Source of the DNA: Corydoras sp. C115
Taxonomy: Eukaryota; Chordata; Actinopteri; Siluriformes; Callichthyidae
Length of the DNA stretch: 64,000 nt
Assembly (NCBI GenBank): GCA_019802505.1
Contig: JAFMOC010000727.1
Span: 124,501 to 188,500 of the forward strand
Reading direction: 5' to 3'
A model generated the notes under the pieces. That model was not told where the DNA came from, did no database searches, and saw nothing but the letters and a program-made list of their open reading frames with translations. Position 1 is the stretch's first letter. Every line of letters starts with the position of its first letter. A program made the translations under genes and the position numbers. Positions 32,945 through 44,143 of the stretch are shown here, piece after piece.

Positions 32945-34080
32945 AGAGAACCTGGATCTCGAGCGCTGAGAGGAGAACATGCCAAACCACTGTCACCATA
33001 CCACCCTCAAGGTCAATGGACTGCTCTTAAATTGCCCCAGAAAAATTATTAAAGTCTGTGTGTGTGTGATGTATCTGCCCCAACAAAACGTTCTGCTACC
33101 AACCCACCCCGCGTGGGCTTCCTCTGGGTTCTCCGGTTTCCTCCACCAGTTCAAAAACATAGATTCAAGGTGAATGGAATGCTCTAAATTGCCCCATATA
33201 GAGTGTCTATGCGAGCGAGTGTGTTCCCCGCGATAGACTGGAAGGCACCCGCCGCCGTACTGTGAGGGACCGTCAGCATGGGGGCGTTCCTTTCACTTTG
33301 AATCCAAGTTTTTAGACTCGGGAAGAACATGCAAACCACCTAGATCGGGATACGAACCTGGACCTCGAGCGCTGAGAGGAGAACATGCTAAACCACTGTC
33401 ACCGCACCGTCCTCAAGGTCAATGGACTGCTCTAAATTGCCCCATATAAAGTGTGTGTGTGTGATGTATCTGCCCCAACGAATCGTTCTGCTACCAACCC
33501 ACCCCGCGTGGGCTTCCTCCGGGTTCTCCGGTTTCCTCTAACCCTGTTCAAAAACATAGATTCAAGGTGAATGGAATGCTCTAAATTGCCCCATATACAG
33601 TGTCTGTGTGAGTGAGTGTGTTCCCAGCGATAGACTGGAAGGCACCCGCCACCGTACTGTGTGGGGCCGTCAGCATGGGAGCGTTCCTTTCACCTTGAAT
33701 CCATGTTTTTAGACTCGGGAAGAACATGCAAACCACCTAGATCAGGATACGAACCTGGATTTCGAGCGCTGAGAGGAGAACATGCCAAACCACTATGTCA
33801 CCGTACCGCCCTCAAGGTCAATGGACTGCTCTAAATTGCCCCATATAAAGTGTGTGTGTGAGTGTGTGATGTATCAGCCCCAACGAAACGTTCTGCTACC
33901 AACCCACCCCGCATGAGCTTCCTCCGGGTTTGCCGGTTTCTGGCTCCCACAGTCCAAAAAACATGGATTCAAGGTGAATGGAATGCTCTAAATTGCCCCA
34001 TAAAGAGTGTCTATGCCAGCGAGTGTGTTCCCAGCGATAGACTGGAAGGCACCCGCCGCCGTACTGTGTAGGGCCCCCTG
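32945..34080 (+). repeat. SINE-derived tandem repeat, about 400-bp unit
   Basis: The anchor ctcaaggtcaatgga occurs at 33006, 33412 and 33811 (steps 406 and 399). Each unit joins a reversed SINE head (gctgagaggagaacatgc) to a plus-strand SINE middle (gctctaaattgccccatata) with the unusual phrase ctgccccaacgaaacgttct in place of the normal cccagcgcccgaaacg. A related single unit lies at 36235. The fused plus/minus layout suggests one rearranged SINE pair that was then amplified. Confidence 0.88.
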
Positions 34081-34259
34081 CTGGACAGACGACGTCAGGA
34101 GGTGGTGGAGGTCGAGTGGAGGAGAGGCGGAGCCGACCGTCCCCCGTTTATTATGAGGCTCTTTTAAAAGCCTGAGCTGTAACCAGGGGCAACTGGGGGC
34201 ATTGTTCGACCTCCGGCCATCAGCACGTGGTCAGGAACCGGTACTGCTTCCTAATGGTC

Positions 34260-34318
<59 letters not shown>

Positions 34319-34639
34319 TAAAACGGCGGCGCACCGCAGCGGTGCACTTTAACGGAGACGGCGCTCAGCGCCCCCCCACCCCCCCCCACCCCCCGATTGA
34401 CGCCTGACCATCGGAGCGTCCAGAGTGAAGGATGCTGGGACGTCGGTCTGAGAGCCCGTCCAGACCCTGCGGACCGCGAGCGGCCGCGCCGAAACAGCCG
34501 GCGGCTTTAATGGGCCCTCCCCCCCGAAAACGTCTGCGCCTCGTCAGGATGACTCGGCGTTCCCTTTAAAACGACGGGGAAGCGTTTCATCACTGCATTA
34601 CGGAGCGTCGTTAAATAATTAAAAAAGAACGGACGCTAA
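34081..34639. other. Unique DNA with a (CA)n microsatellite
   Basis: (CA)n at 34261-34316, about 28 units. A C-rich tract lies at 34371-34395. The rest is CpG-rich without a gene. Confidence 0.6.
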
Positions 34640-34978
34640 AAAAGTAATTCATTCATTCATTATCTTCGCGCTTTAAATTATCGCGGTGGGGTTCCCCAAA
34701 TCCATCCAAAAACGAACTCGGGCGCCGGGCAGTACACCCAAAGGAAAAATTAATAATCTGGGCACACACTCACTCACACACTCACACACTCTATATGGGG
34801 CAATTTTTGAAGAATTCAAAAAACTTGATCCATGTTTTTGGACTGTGGGAGGAAACCGGAGAAATAAATAAAACCCAAACACGGGCGTCAGGAAACTCCA
34901 AAATGGGGATTCGAACCGGGAATCCCTAGCGCTAAATAAATAAACCAAAAAAGCCACCGTGCCGCCCGCTAAAAAATT
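34640..34978 (-). mobile_element. SINE with A-rich replacement patches, minus strand
   Basis: The backbone is a normal minus copy (tctatatggggcaattttt, tttttggactgtgggaggaa, gattcgaaccgggaatccct). At several places usual GA/GC-rich words are replaced by A-rich ones: ccatccaaaaacgaactcgg for ccatccaggggagaacgtct, ggagaaataaataaaaccc for the gaacccggaggaaaccc part, and gctaaataaataaaccaaa for gctgagaggagaacatgc. The word gctaaaaaa flanks both sides (34634 and 34968), a possible TSD. Confidence 0.8.
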
Positions 34979-35450
34979 CATTAATTAAATAAAATAAATA
35001 AATAAAAAAAGAACGGGCGTTAAAAATTTTTTAAATTAAATAAATAAAAAAAGAACGGACGCTAAAAAATTCATTAATAAATAAAATTAAAAGAAAGAAA
35101 GGACGCTAAAAAAAGTTTTTAATAAATAAATAAATAAAAAAAAAGAATAGGCGTCAAATTTTTTTAAAAATAAATAAATAAAAAAAGAACTGGACGTCAA
35201 AAAATATTAATAAATTTAAAAAAAAAGGACGTTAAAAAATGTATTAAATAAATAAATAAATAAAAAAAGAACGGGCATCAAAAAATAAAAATAAAAAAAG
35301 AACGGGCATCAAAAAAAATGTAATAAATAAAAAAAGATCGGGCGTCAAATTTTTTTAAAATAAATAAATAAATACAAAAACGATGGGCGTCAAAAAAAAA
35401 ATTATAAATAAAAAAAGAACGGGACTCGCGTCAAAAAAAAAAAAAAAAGC
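34966..35450. repeat. AT-rich tandem repeat with gaacgggcgt core
   Basis: About nine irregular units of 40 to 65 bases: an A-rich run, agaacgg(g/a)cgt, a further A/T run and (aata)n. The gaacgggcgtcaaaaa core is short and fairly constant while the AT spacers vary in length. Confidence 0.85.
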
Positions 35451-35539
35451 TCCCAAAAGTATCAGGACATCACTTTGATATGTTAATGAGCTCAAACCGT
35501 GGGCAATTCTCACAATCGCACACTATAAGAATAATAATG
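35451..35539. other. Short unique spacer
   Basis: The phrase ctcccaaaagtatcaggaca resembles a Tc1-like end. Nothing further is recognisable. Confidence 0.3.
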
Positions 35540-35800
35540 TGTGCGGAGTTTGGCATGTTCTCCCCTCAGCGCTGGGTCAAACCCCCCCCCCCCCCCCCGG
35601 TGCACGAAGGCTCCGCCCCTATACTTATGTCTATGTATCATCTCTGTTCGTTTGCATTTTTTTAACATCAAATCCAAGCCTAATGGTGGGGAGAACATGC
35701 AAAACTCCACAGAGAAAGGGGACTGCTCGGGAATCGAACCCGGGGCCGACTTGCTCGTGAGGTGTGCCTCCTTTTAAAGTTATAGGTTTTGACGTTTACG
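35540..35800 (-). mobile_element. Third SINE-like family, minus strand, first copy
   Basis: The phrase gtgcacgaaggctccgcccc leads to cgggaatcgaacccggggcc, a reversed pol III B box (GGTTCGATTCC on the minus strand), then tgctcgtgaggtgtgcc. A second copy is at 38617-38815, so the unit is about 190 bases. A partial main-family head (tggcatgttctcccctcagc) sits at its left edge. Confidence 0.7.
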
Positions 35801-35814
35801 GTTTTGGAACTGGG

Positions 35815-36475
35815 GAGGCACACTGGGGAGTTTGCATGTCCTCCCCGTGTCCGCGTGGGTTTCCTCCAGGTTCTCCGGTTTCCTCCCACAGTCCTAAAAA
35901 CAGGGATTCAAGGTGAATTTACTTATTCTATAGGGGTGGAGGGGGTGCAATTGGGTTCTGCTTGCACATCAAGGGGAGAACGTGTCGGGGCGCTGGGCAG
36001 ACACACCCGAGGACAGGGGGGCAATCTATCACCGGGGACACACTCACTCTATATGGGGCAATTTAGAGCATTCCATTCACCTTGAATCCATGTTTTTAGA
36101 CTGTGGGAGGAAACCGGAGAACCCAGAGGAAACCTATGCCGACACGGGGAGAACATGCAAACCGCCTAGATTGGGATACGAACCTGGAACCCGAGCGCTG
36201 AGAGAACATGCCAAACCACTGTCATCGTACCGCCCTCAAGGTCAATTGATTGCGCTAAATTGCCCCATATAAAGTCTGTGTGTGATGTATCTGCCCCAAC
36301 GAAACGTTCTGCTACCAACCCACCCCATGTGGGCTTCCTCCGGGTTCTCCGCTTTCCTCCCACAGTTCAAAAACATGGATTCAAGGTGAATGGAATGCTC
36401 TAAATTGCCCCATATAGAGTGTCTGCGTGAGTGAGTGTGTTCCCAGCTATAGACTGGCACCCAAAGTCCGTTTAA
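35815..36475. mobile_element. Mosaic of plus and minus SINE pieces
   Basis: Plus piece 35827-35922 (gtttgcatgtcctccccgtg), then minus piece 35950-36234 up to reversed head gccaaaccactgtcatcgta, then plus piece 36235-36470 of the 400-bp-unit type with ctgccccaacgaaacgttct. It looks like a single rearranged unit related to the array at 32945-34080. Confidence 0.8.
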
Positions 36476-37437
36476 AGTCCGTCGCCCCCCCAAAACCGAA
36501 CCCCCCGACTCCGGAACCCGGCGACACGGCGTGAAGCGGAGCCGCGACCACGCCCACAAACCCACAACGATCGAGCTGGACGTTCTGGGTCTGCAGGACA
36601 GAAATGGACGAGGAGACTCATCCATCTTTAATGAAGCCTCCGCCTCTAAAATCTCTCTTCTCCATCATACCCCCGCCCCCCCGCCCCCCGCCCACCCGCA
36701 TGAGGGGCGTTTACTGTAAAACCTGCACCGAGGCGCCGTCCAGGGAACCCACGGTCCCTAAAAGCTTTCGTCCTCGGTCCCGCCTCCCGGACCCGGAGTG
36801 TTCCAGACATCCGCAGACAAAGCATGCGGATCGGCGTTTGGTTCCCGGTTCCTGGTTCCCGGTTCTTGGTTCCCGGTTCCCGATCAGTGTCCTCCTTCAG
36901 TATACACTCTGCAGTCCTGAGCATCATCCCCCACCTTAATCGTACCTGCTCTGTGGGGGAGGGGGGGGTCCCGATCGTAAAGAGGAGCGGATCGGAACCG
37001 TGGAACTCCACGGACCCTAAAGAGCAGGGATAGGCCCTAGCAGATCAGGTTTGGCTTCCCGTATGTCCACCACGGCGCTCTTTAAGCGTCAGGAGCGCGA
37101 GGTGGACGTGCGTCCGCCGGCGCCACCACCCCAACCCCCCCCCCCCGACCACGCGTTCTAAGGGCAGGGCAGTTGTTCTCCCGGATGTTGCTGACTCGGG
37201 GGGTAACTGTCCCGGTTTGGCCCCGCTCGCTCTCCGGTTTCTCTCTCTCTCTCGCTCGCTCGCTCGCCCCGGCGCTCGTCTTTCTCCCGGCTGGCTCGGG
37301 TTCCGCGGTGCGGGCGGAGAGCCGGGTTTGGGACGGCGTGTTGAGCGACAGCAACACGTCGCAGTCACCTAACCTGCACGGATCAGTAACACCGGCGAGG
37401 TGGAGGAGAAAGTGCAAATGAACCGGGGAAAGAGAGG

Positions 37438-37438
<1 letters not shown>
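36476..37438. other. CpG-rich unique DNA, no gene seen
   Basis: Includes a 14-base minisatellite (ggttcccggttcctggttcc type, 36838-36880), a C run at 37134-37146 and (ctcg)n at 37249-37268. No coding exon is supported. Confidence 0.45.
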
Positions 37439-37508
<70 letters not shown>

Positions 37509-37604
37509 TTTGGAGACAGTTCCATTCACACCTGAGATGGAGGTGTAGCAGCCTGTTTTATGCCTCAGTCCACATGCATGCGTCCCGTGTGTGTGTGTGT
37601 GTGT

Positions 37605-37657
<53 letters not shown>

Positions 37658-37783
37658 ATTCAGCACATATAAACTACAACCAGACCGACGACCACACACT
37701 CCATAATTATGTGGAAAGCCTTTTCTGTAGAGTGCAAGCCGTAATACCTTAAAGCTGCCACAGGGGGCGTGTGTGTCTGTGTC

Positions 37784-37829
<46 letters not shown>

Positions 37830-37956
37830 ATTCAGCACATATAAACTACAACCAGACCGACGACCACACACTCCAAAATTATGTGGAACACCTTTTCTGT
37901 AGAGTGCAAGCCGTAATACCTTAAAGCTGCCACAGGGGGCGTGTGTGTGTGTCTGT

Positions 37957-38030
<74 letters not shown>

Positions 38031-38165
38031 CATTCAGCACATATAAACTACAACCAGACCGACGACCACACACTCCAAAATTATGTGGAACAGCCTTTTC
38101 TGTAGAGTGCAAGCTGTAATACCTTAAAGCTGCCACAGGGGGCGTGTGTGTGTGTGTGTGTGTGC

Positions 38166-38218
<53 letters not shown>

Positions 38219-38371
38219 ATTCAGCACATATAAACTACAACCAGACCGACGACCACACACTCCAAAATTATGTGGAACGCTTTTTCTGTAGAGTGCAAGC
38301 CGTAATACCTTAAAGCTGCCACAGGGGGCGTGTGTGTGCGTGTGTGTGTCTGTGTGTGTGTGTGTGTGTGT

Positions 38372-38430
<59 letters not shown>

Positions 38431-38539
38431 ATTCAGCACATATAAACTACAACCAGACCGACGACCACACACTCCAAAATTATGTGGAAAGCCTTTTCTG
38501 TAGAGTGCAAGCCGTAATACCTTAAAGCTGCCACAGGGG

Positions 38540-38616
<77 letters not shown>
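37439..38616. repeat. Composite satellite: (GT)n plus 113-bp Tc1-like unit, five copies
   Basis: Five copies of a 113-base segment begin at 37657, 37829, 38031, 38218 and 38430 (cattcagcacatataaacta). Each ends with gctgccacagggggcg and is followed by a GT run of 55 to 100 bases, so unit lengths are 172, 202, 187 and 212. The inner phrase atgtggaaagccttttctgt resembles the 3' flank of a fish Tc1-type element. GT tracts differ in length and in tgtctg interruptions, while the unique part is nearly invariant. Confidence 0.92.
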
Positions 38617-38825
38617 GCCCCCGGAGCACGAAGGCTCTGTCCCTATACGTTGCTCCATCTGTCACCTCTGTGTGTTTGCTCTTTTAAACATCAAATCAAA
38701 TCCACTCTCTATGAAGGGGAGAACATGCAAAACTCCGCGCAGACAGGGGACTGCCTGGGACTCGAACCCGGGGCCGTCTTGCTCGTGAGGCGTGCCTGCT
38801 TTTGAAATGAGGCGTTTTAAGGTTC
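38617..38825 (-). mobile_element. Third SINE-like family, minus strand, second copy
   Basis: The phrase gagcacgaaggctctgtccc begins the copy, followed by ctgggactcgaacccggggc (reversed B box GGTTCGAGTCC) and ttgctcgtgaggcgtgcc. It matches 35597-35775 with scattered differences. Confidence 0.75.
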
Positions 38826-38839
38826 ATCGTTTCAGAACC

Positions 38840-39160
38840 CTGGGGCGGTGCGGTGGGGGCTTGGTGGTTTAGCATGTTCTCCTCTCAGGTTCGAATTGCA
38901 TTCTGGGTGGAGTTTTTGCATGTTCTGCCCGTGTCCGCGTGGGTTTCCTCCGGGTTCTCTGGTTTCCTCCCACACTCCGAACCCCCCCTCACCCCCCCCA
39001 CGAAGATCAGGCATGAATAGTGGCGTAGTGTTTGGCATGTTCTCCTCAGCGCTGGCGATTTCAGATTCGAATCCCATTCGAATGGAGTTTGCATGTTCTC
39101 CCCGTGTCCGCCTAGGTTTCCTACCACAGTCCAAAAAACGTGGATTCAAGGTGAATTGAA
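38840..39160 (+). mobile_element. Two partial plus-strand SINE pieces
   Basis: First piece 38843-38980 has head gtggtttagcatgttctcct and a shortened B box (caggttcgaattgcattctg). Second piece 39012-39165 has gtagtgtttggcatgttctc and attcgaatcccattcgaatg, then runs into the array that follows, so it may be the array's source copy. Confidence 0.8.
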
Positions 39161-42100
39161 TGCTCTAAATTGCCCCCTTAAAGTGTGTGAGTGGTGTGTG
39201 TCCAGCGGTAGCTTGCCCCCCTGTCCTGGGTGTATCTGCCCAGCGCCCCAAACGTTCTCCCCTGGATGGGCAACCTCCCACAGTCCAGAAACATGGATTC
39301 AAGGTGAATTGAGTGCTCTAAATTGCCCCCATATAGTGTGAGTGAGTGTGTGTATCTGCCCAGCGCCCCAACGTTCTCCCCTGGATGGGCATGGGGAACG
39401 GCCAACCTCCCACAGTCCAGAAACGTGTATTCAAGGTGAATTGAATGCTCTAAATTGCTCCCATATAGCGCGAGTGAGTGTGTCCAGTGATAGCTTGCCC
39501 CCCCTTATCCTATGTGTATCTGTCCAGCGCCCCAAACGTTCTCCCCTGGATGGGCATGGCGAACGGCCAACCTCCCACAGTCCAGAAACGTGGATTCAAG
39601 GTGAATTAAATGCTCTAAATTGCCCCATATAGTGTGTGAGTGAGTGTGTGTATCTGCCCAGCGCCCCAAACGTTCTCCCCTGGATGGGCATGGGGAACGG
39701 CCAACCTCCCACAGTCCATAAACGTGGATTCAAGGTGAATTGAATGCTCTAAATTGCCCTCATATAGTGTGTCAGTGAGTGTGTGTCCAGCGATAGCTTG
39801 CCCCCCTGTCCTGGGTGTATCTGCCCAGCGCCCCAAACGTTCTCCCCTGGATGGGCATGGGGAACGGCCAACCTCCCACAGTCCAGAAACGTGTATTCAA
39901 GGTGAATTGAATGCTCTAAATTGCTCCCATATAGCGCGAGTGAGTGTGTGTCCAGTGATAGCTTGCCCCCCCTTATCCTATGTGTATCTGTCCAGCGCCC
40001 CAAACGTTCTCCCCTGGATGGACATGGGGAACGGCCAACCTCCCACAGTCCAGAAACGTGGATTCAAGGTGAATTAAATGCTCTAAATTGCCCCCATATA
40101 GTGTGTGAGTGAGTGTGTGTATCTGCCCAGCGCCCCAAACGTTCTCCCCTGGATGGGCATGGGGAACGGCCAACCTCCCACAGTCCATAAACGTGGATTC
40201 AAGGTGAATTGAATGCTCTAAATTGCCCTCATATAGTGTGTCAGTGAGTGTGTGTCCAGCGATAGCTTGCCCCCCTGTCCTGGGTGTATCTGCCCAGCGT
40301 CCCAAACGTTCTCCCTTGGATGGGCATGGGGAACGGCCAACCTCCCACAGTCCAGAAACATGGATTCAAGGTGAATTGAATGTTTTAAATTGCCCCCATA
40401 TAGTGTGAGTGAGTGTGTGTATCTGCCCAGCGCCCTAAACGTTCTCCGCTGGATGGGCATGGCGAACGGCCAACCTCCCACAGTCCATAAACGTGGATTC
40501 AAGGTGAATTGAATGCTCTAAATTGCCTCCATATAGCGCGAGTGAGTGTGTGTCCAGTGATAGCTTGCCCCCCCTTACCCTATGTATATCTGCCCAGCGC
40601 CCCAAACGTTCTCCCCTGGATGGGCATGGGGAACGGCCAACCTCCCACAGTCCATAAACGTGGATTCAAGGTGAATTGAATGCTCTAAATTGCCCTCATA
40701 TAGTGTGTCAGTGAGTGTGTGTCCAGCGATAGCTTGCCCCCCTGTCCTGGGTGTATCTGCCCAGCGCCCCAAACGTTGTCCCTTGGATGGGCATGGCGAA
40801 CGGCCAACCTCCCACAGTCCATAAACATGGATTCAAGGTGAATTGAATGTTGTAAATTGCCCCCATATAGTGTGAGTGAGTGTGTGTATCTGCCCAGCGC
40901 CCCAAACGTTCTCCCCTGGATGGGCATGGCGAACGGCCAACCTCCCACAGTCCATAAACGTGGATTCAAGGTGAATTGAATGCTCTAAATTGCCCCCATA
41001 TAGCGCGAGTGAGTGTGTCCAGTGATAGCTTGCCCCCCTTACCCTATGTATATCTGCCCAGCGCCCCAAACGTTCTCCGCTGGATGGGCATGGCGAATGG
41101 CCAACCTCCCACAGTCCATAAACATGGATTCAAGGTGAATTAAATGCTCTAAATTGCCCCCATATAGTGTGTGAGTGAGTGTGTGTATCTGCCCAGCGCC
41201 CCAAACGTTCTCCCCTGGATGGGCATGGCGAACGGCCAACCTCCCACAGTCCAGAAACGTGTATTCAAGGTGAATTAAATGCTCTAAATTGCCCCCATAT
41301 AGTGTGTGAGTGAGTGTGTGTATCTGCCCAGCGCCCCAAACGTTCTCCCCTGGATGGGCATGGCGAACGGCCAACCTCCCACAGTCCATAAACGTGGATT
41401 CAAGGTGAATTGAATGCTCTAAATTGCCCCCATATAGCGCGAGTGAGTGTGTCCAGTGATAGCTTGCCCCCCTTACCCTATGTATATCTGCCCAGCGCCC
41501 CAAACGTTCTCCGCTGGATGGGCATGGCGAACGGCCAACCTCCCACAGTCCATAAACATGGATTCAAGGTGAATTGAATGTTGTAAATTGCCCCCATATA
41601 GTGTGAGTGAGTGTGTGTATCTGCCCAGCGCCCCAAACGTTCTCCCCTGGATGGGCATGAGGAACGGCCAACCTCCCACAGTCCAGAAACGTGGATTCAA
41701 GGTGAATTAAATGCTCTAAATTGCCCCCATATAGCGCGAGTGAGTGTGTCCAGTGATAGCTTGCCCCCCCTTACCCTATGTATATCTGCCCAGCGCCCCA
41801 AACGTTCTCCCCTGGATGGGCATGGGGAACGGCCAACCTCCCACAGTCCATAAACGTGTATTCAAGGTGAATTGAATGCTGTAAATTGCCCCATAGAGTG
41901 TGAGTGAGTGTGTGTATCTGCCCAGCGCCCCAACCGTTCTCCCCTGGATGGGCATGGCGAACGGTCAACCTCCCACAGTCCATAAACGTGTATTCAAGGT
42001 GAATTGAATGTTCTAAATTGCCCCCATATAGCGCGAGTGAGTGTGTCCAGTGATAGCTTGCCCCCCCTTACCCTATGTATATCTGCCCAGCGCCCCAAAC

Positions 42101-42660
42101 GTTCTCCGCTGGATGGGCATGGCGAACGGCCAACCTCCCACAGTCCAGAAACGTGTATTCAAGGTGAATTGAATGCTCTAAATTGCCCCCATATAGCGCG
42201 AGTGAGTGTGTCCAGTGATAGCTTGCCCCCCCTTACCCTATGTATATCTGCCCAGCGCCCCAAACGTTCTCCCCTGGATGGGCATGGCGAACGGCCAACC
42301 TCCCACAGTCCATAAACGTGGATTCAAGGTGAATTGAATGCTCTAAATTGCCCCCATATAGCGCGAGTGAGTGTGGCCAGTGATAGCTTGCCCCCCTTAC
42401 CCTATGTATATCTGCCCAGCGCCCCAAACGTTCTCCGCTGGATGGGCATGGGGAACGGCCAACCTCCCACAGTCCATAAACGTGTATTCAAGGTGAATTG
42501 AATGCTGTAAATTGCCCCATAGAGTGTGAGTGAGTGTGTGTATCTGCCCAGCGCCCCAACCGTTCTCCCCTGGATGGGCATGGCGAACGGCCAACCTCCC
42601 ACAGTCCATAAACGTGTATTCAAGGTGAATTGAATGCTGTAAATTGCCCCATAGAGTGTG
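39161..42660 (+). repeat. Satellite derived from the SINE 3' half, 23 anchors, two unit lengths
   Basis: The anchor caacctcccacag is found 23 times from 39271 to 42592 (once as the variant tcaacctcccacag). Steps are either 132-135 bases (short, 10 times) or 164-167 (long, 12 times). Every unit holds attcaaggtgaattgaatgc, aaattgcccccatatag and tctgcccagcgccccaaacg, all from the SINE 3' half. Long units additionally keep tccagtgatagcttgccccc. The order is S L S L L S L S L L S L S S L S L S L L L S. The A and B boxes are absent, so units cannot be pol III genes themselves. Confidence 0.95.
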
Positions 42661-43020
42661 AGTGTGTGCTGTGGTTGTATAAAACCCTGAGTAATCGCTG
42701 AGTCGTCTGTATGTGTTCATGAGGCCTGGTCTGAGAGAGTGTATGAATGCAGTGCACCTCCTCCTCCTCCTCCTCCTCCTCCTCCTCCTCCATCGGGGGA
42801 CAGCAGCCGCTCTAATGGCATTAGGGCAGGGACAGATCTGCCGGGTGTCTGCCGTCTGCGGGTCTGTCTGCTCAGCCACTCTCCACTAATCCCATCGCAC
42901 TCTCCACCCGAGACAGGAAGAGCCGGCTAATAAATAAATGAGAGGATGCAGGAGGCAAAAAATAATATATAAATTACATCCCCACTTCTCGTAAATCATG
43001 TTCCAAACTTCCAGTAGACA
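42661..43020. promoter_or_regulatory. Candidate conserved non-coding element
   Basis: A compact unique block: ctctaatggcattagggcag (42812), gggacagatctgccgggtgt (42829), cactctccactaatcccatc (42876). A (CTC)n run of about 13 units is at 42749-42790. It has neither repeat motifs nor a supported frame. Its sequence style suggests constraint. Confidence 0.35.
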
Positions 43021-43655
43021 GGGGGGCGGAGCCTGCGCGCGGGGGCCGGCGGCGGAGAGAGGGAGCGCGGCGGGCGAGGTCTGGAGCGCGCCGAGTCCAT
43101 CCCACGCGCCACGAACTCCCGACTCGCGCCGAATTAAAAACAAAAATTATAATAATAAAAAAAATAATTATTATATTAATAGTGGCGCTCATTTTCAAAC
43201 GTCTATTAAAGGGACGGCGTGCGAGCCTGGTCACATGGTCCGGGGGGGGAGGTTTTTTTTTTGGTCGCCGTGACGACCGGATTCATCGGCGCTTGACTTT
43301 TTAAAAAAAATTTTTTTTTTTTTGCTTAAACTGGTTTGTTGGTATCCAACACGCTGTTCGTTATTGGTTCCATCAGCAGAATCCCGAATCTTTTTTTAAT
43401 TGCGAGAGGCGACGGCAACGGCGGGCGAGAGACAGTGTGAGAGAGTGAGAGAGAGAGAGAGAGGGGGAGGGGGGGGGAGCGGGAAGCGTTTCCATTCCGT
43501 ACTCAGACTCTCGAGGTTTGGCGTCTAGGTGTTTTTAATTGATTTTTGATTAGCCAGACGGAGGGGGGGGGGGTGGGAGGGGGAGGGGGGGGTATCCATT
43601 AGCACTAAGAGAGATAAAAAAAAAAAATTTACAAAAAAAAAAAAAAAAAACACGC

Positions 43656-43691
<36 letters not shown>

Positions 43692-43763
43692 CACCGATGT
43701 AAACGAACGGGGCGGCGTGACACGCTTTCGCACCCCGGGCCCCCGATAGAGCGCCCACCGCCC

Positions 43764-43798
<35 letters not shown>

Positions 43799-43860
43799 CT
43801 CCACCGCCTGCTTAATTGAATCAATTATTTTCCTTAATTGCTCGCACTCGCAGGGTTCCG
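43021..43860. repeat. Low-complexity region with A, T, G, C and GA runs
   Basis: GA tracts at 43430-43465 and 43658-43688, G-rich runs at 43560-43592, A run at 43632-43650 and C31 at 43765-43795. Between them 43315-43400 (gcttaaactggtttgttggt) looks unique. No gene is seen. Confidence 0.6.
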
Positions 43861-44104
43861 GGGGCCGCACTCGCGCGCTGGGATCGCCCGTTTCAAACGG
43901 AGCGTCGGATATAGAGCCGACGCTCGGGCGAGACCGAGACGGGCCGGGGCCTATCCCGGCTTCGACGGCGTTGCATCTTCAGAGCTCGTTTGGTCTCTCC
44001 GGGGCGTCTGCACCACCCGATACTCCGGATTCGGCTGGACGGAGGAGACGGTCCCTCGCCGCCGGGCTCCAGACGCCGGCGTGCAAACGTAGACACGTCG
44101 GCAG

Positions 44105-44143
<39 letters not shown>

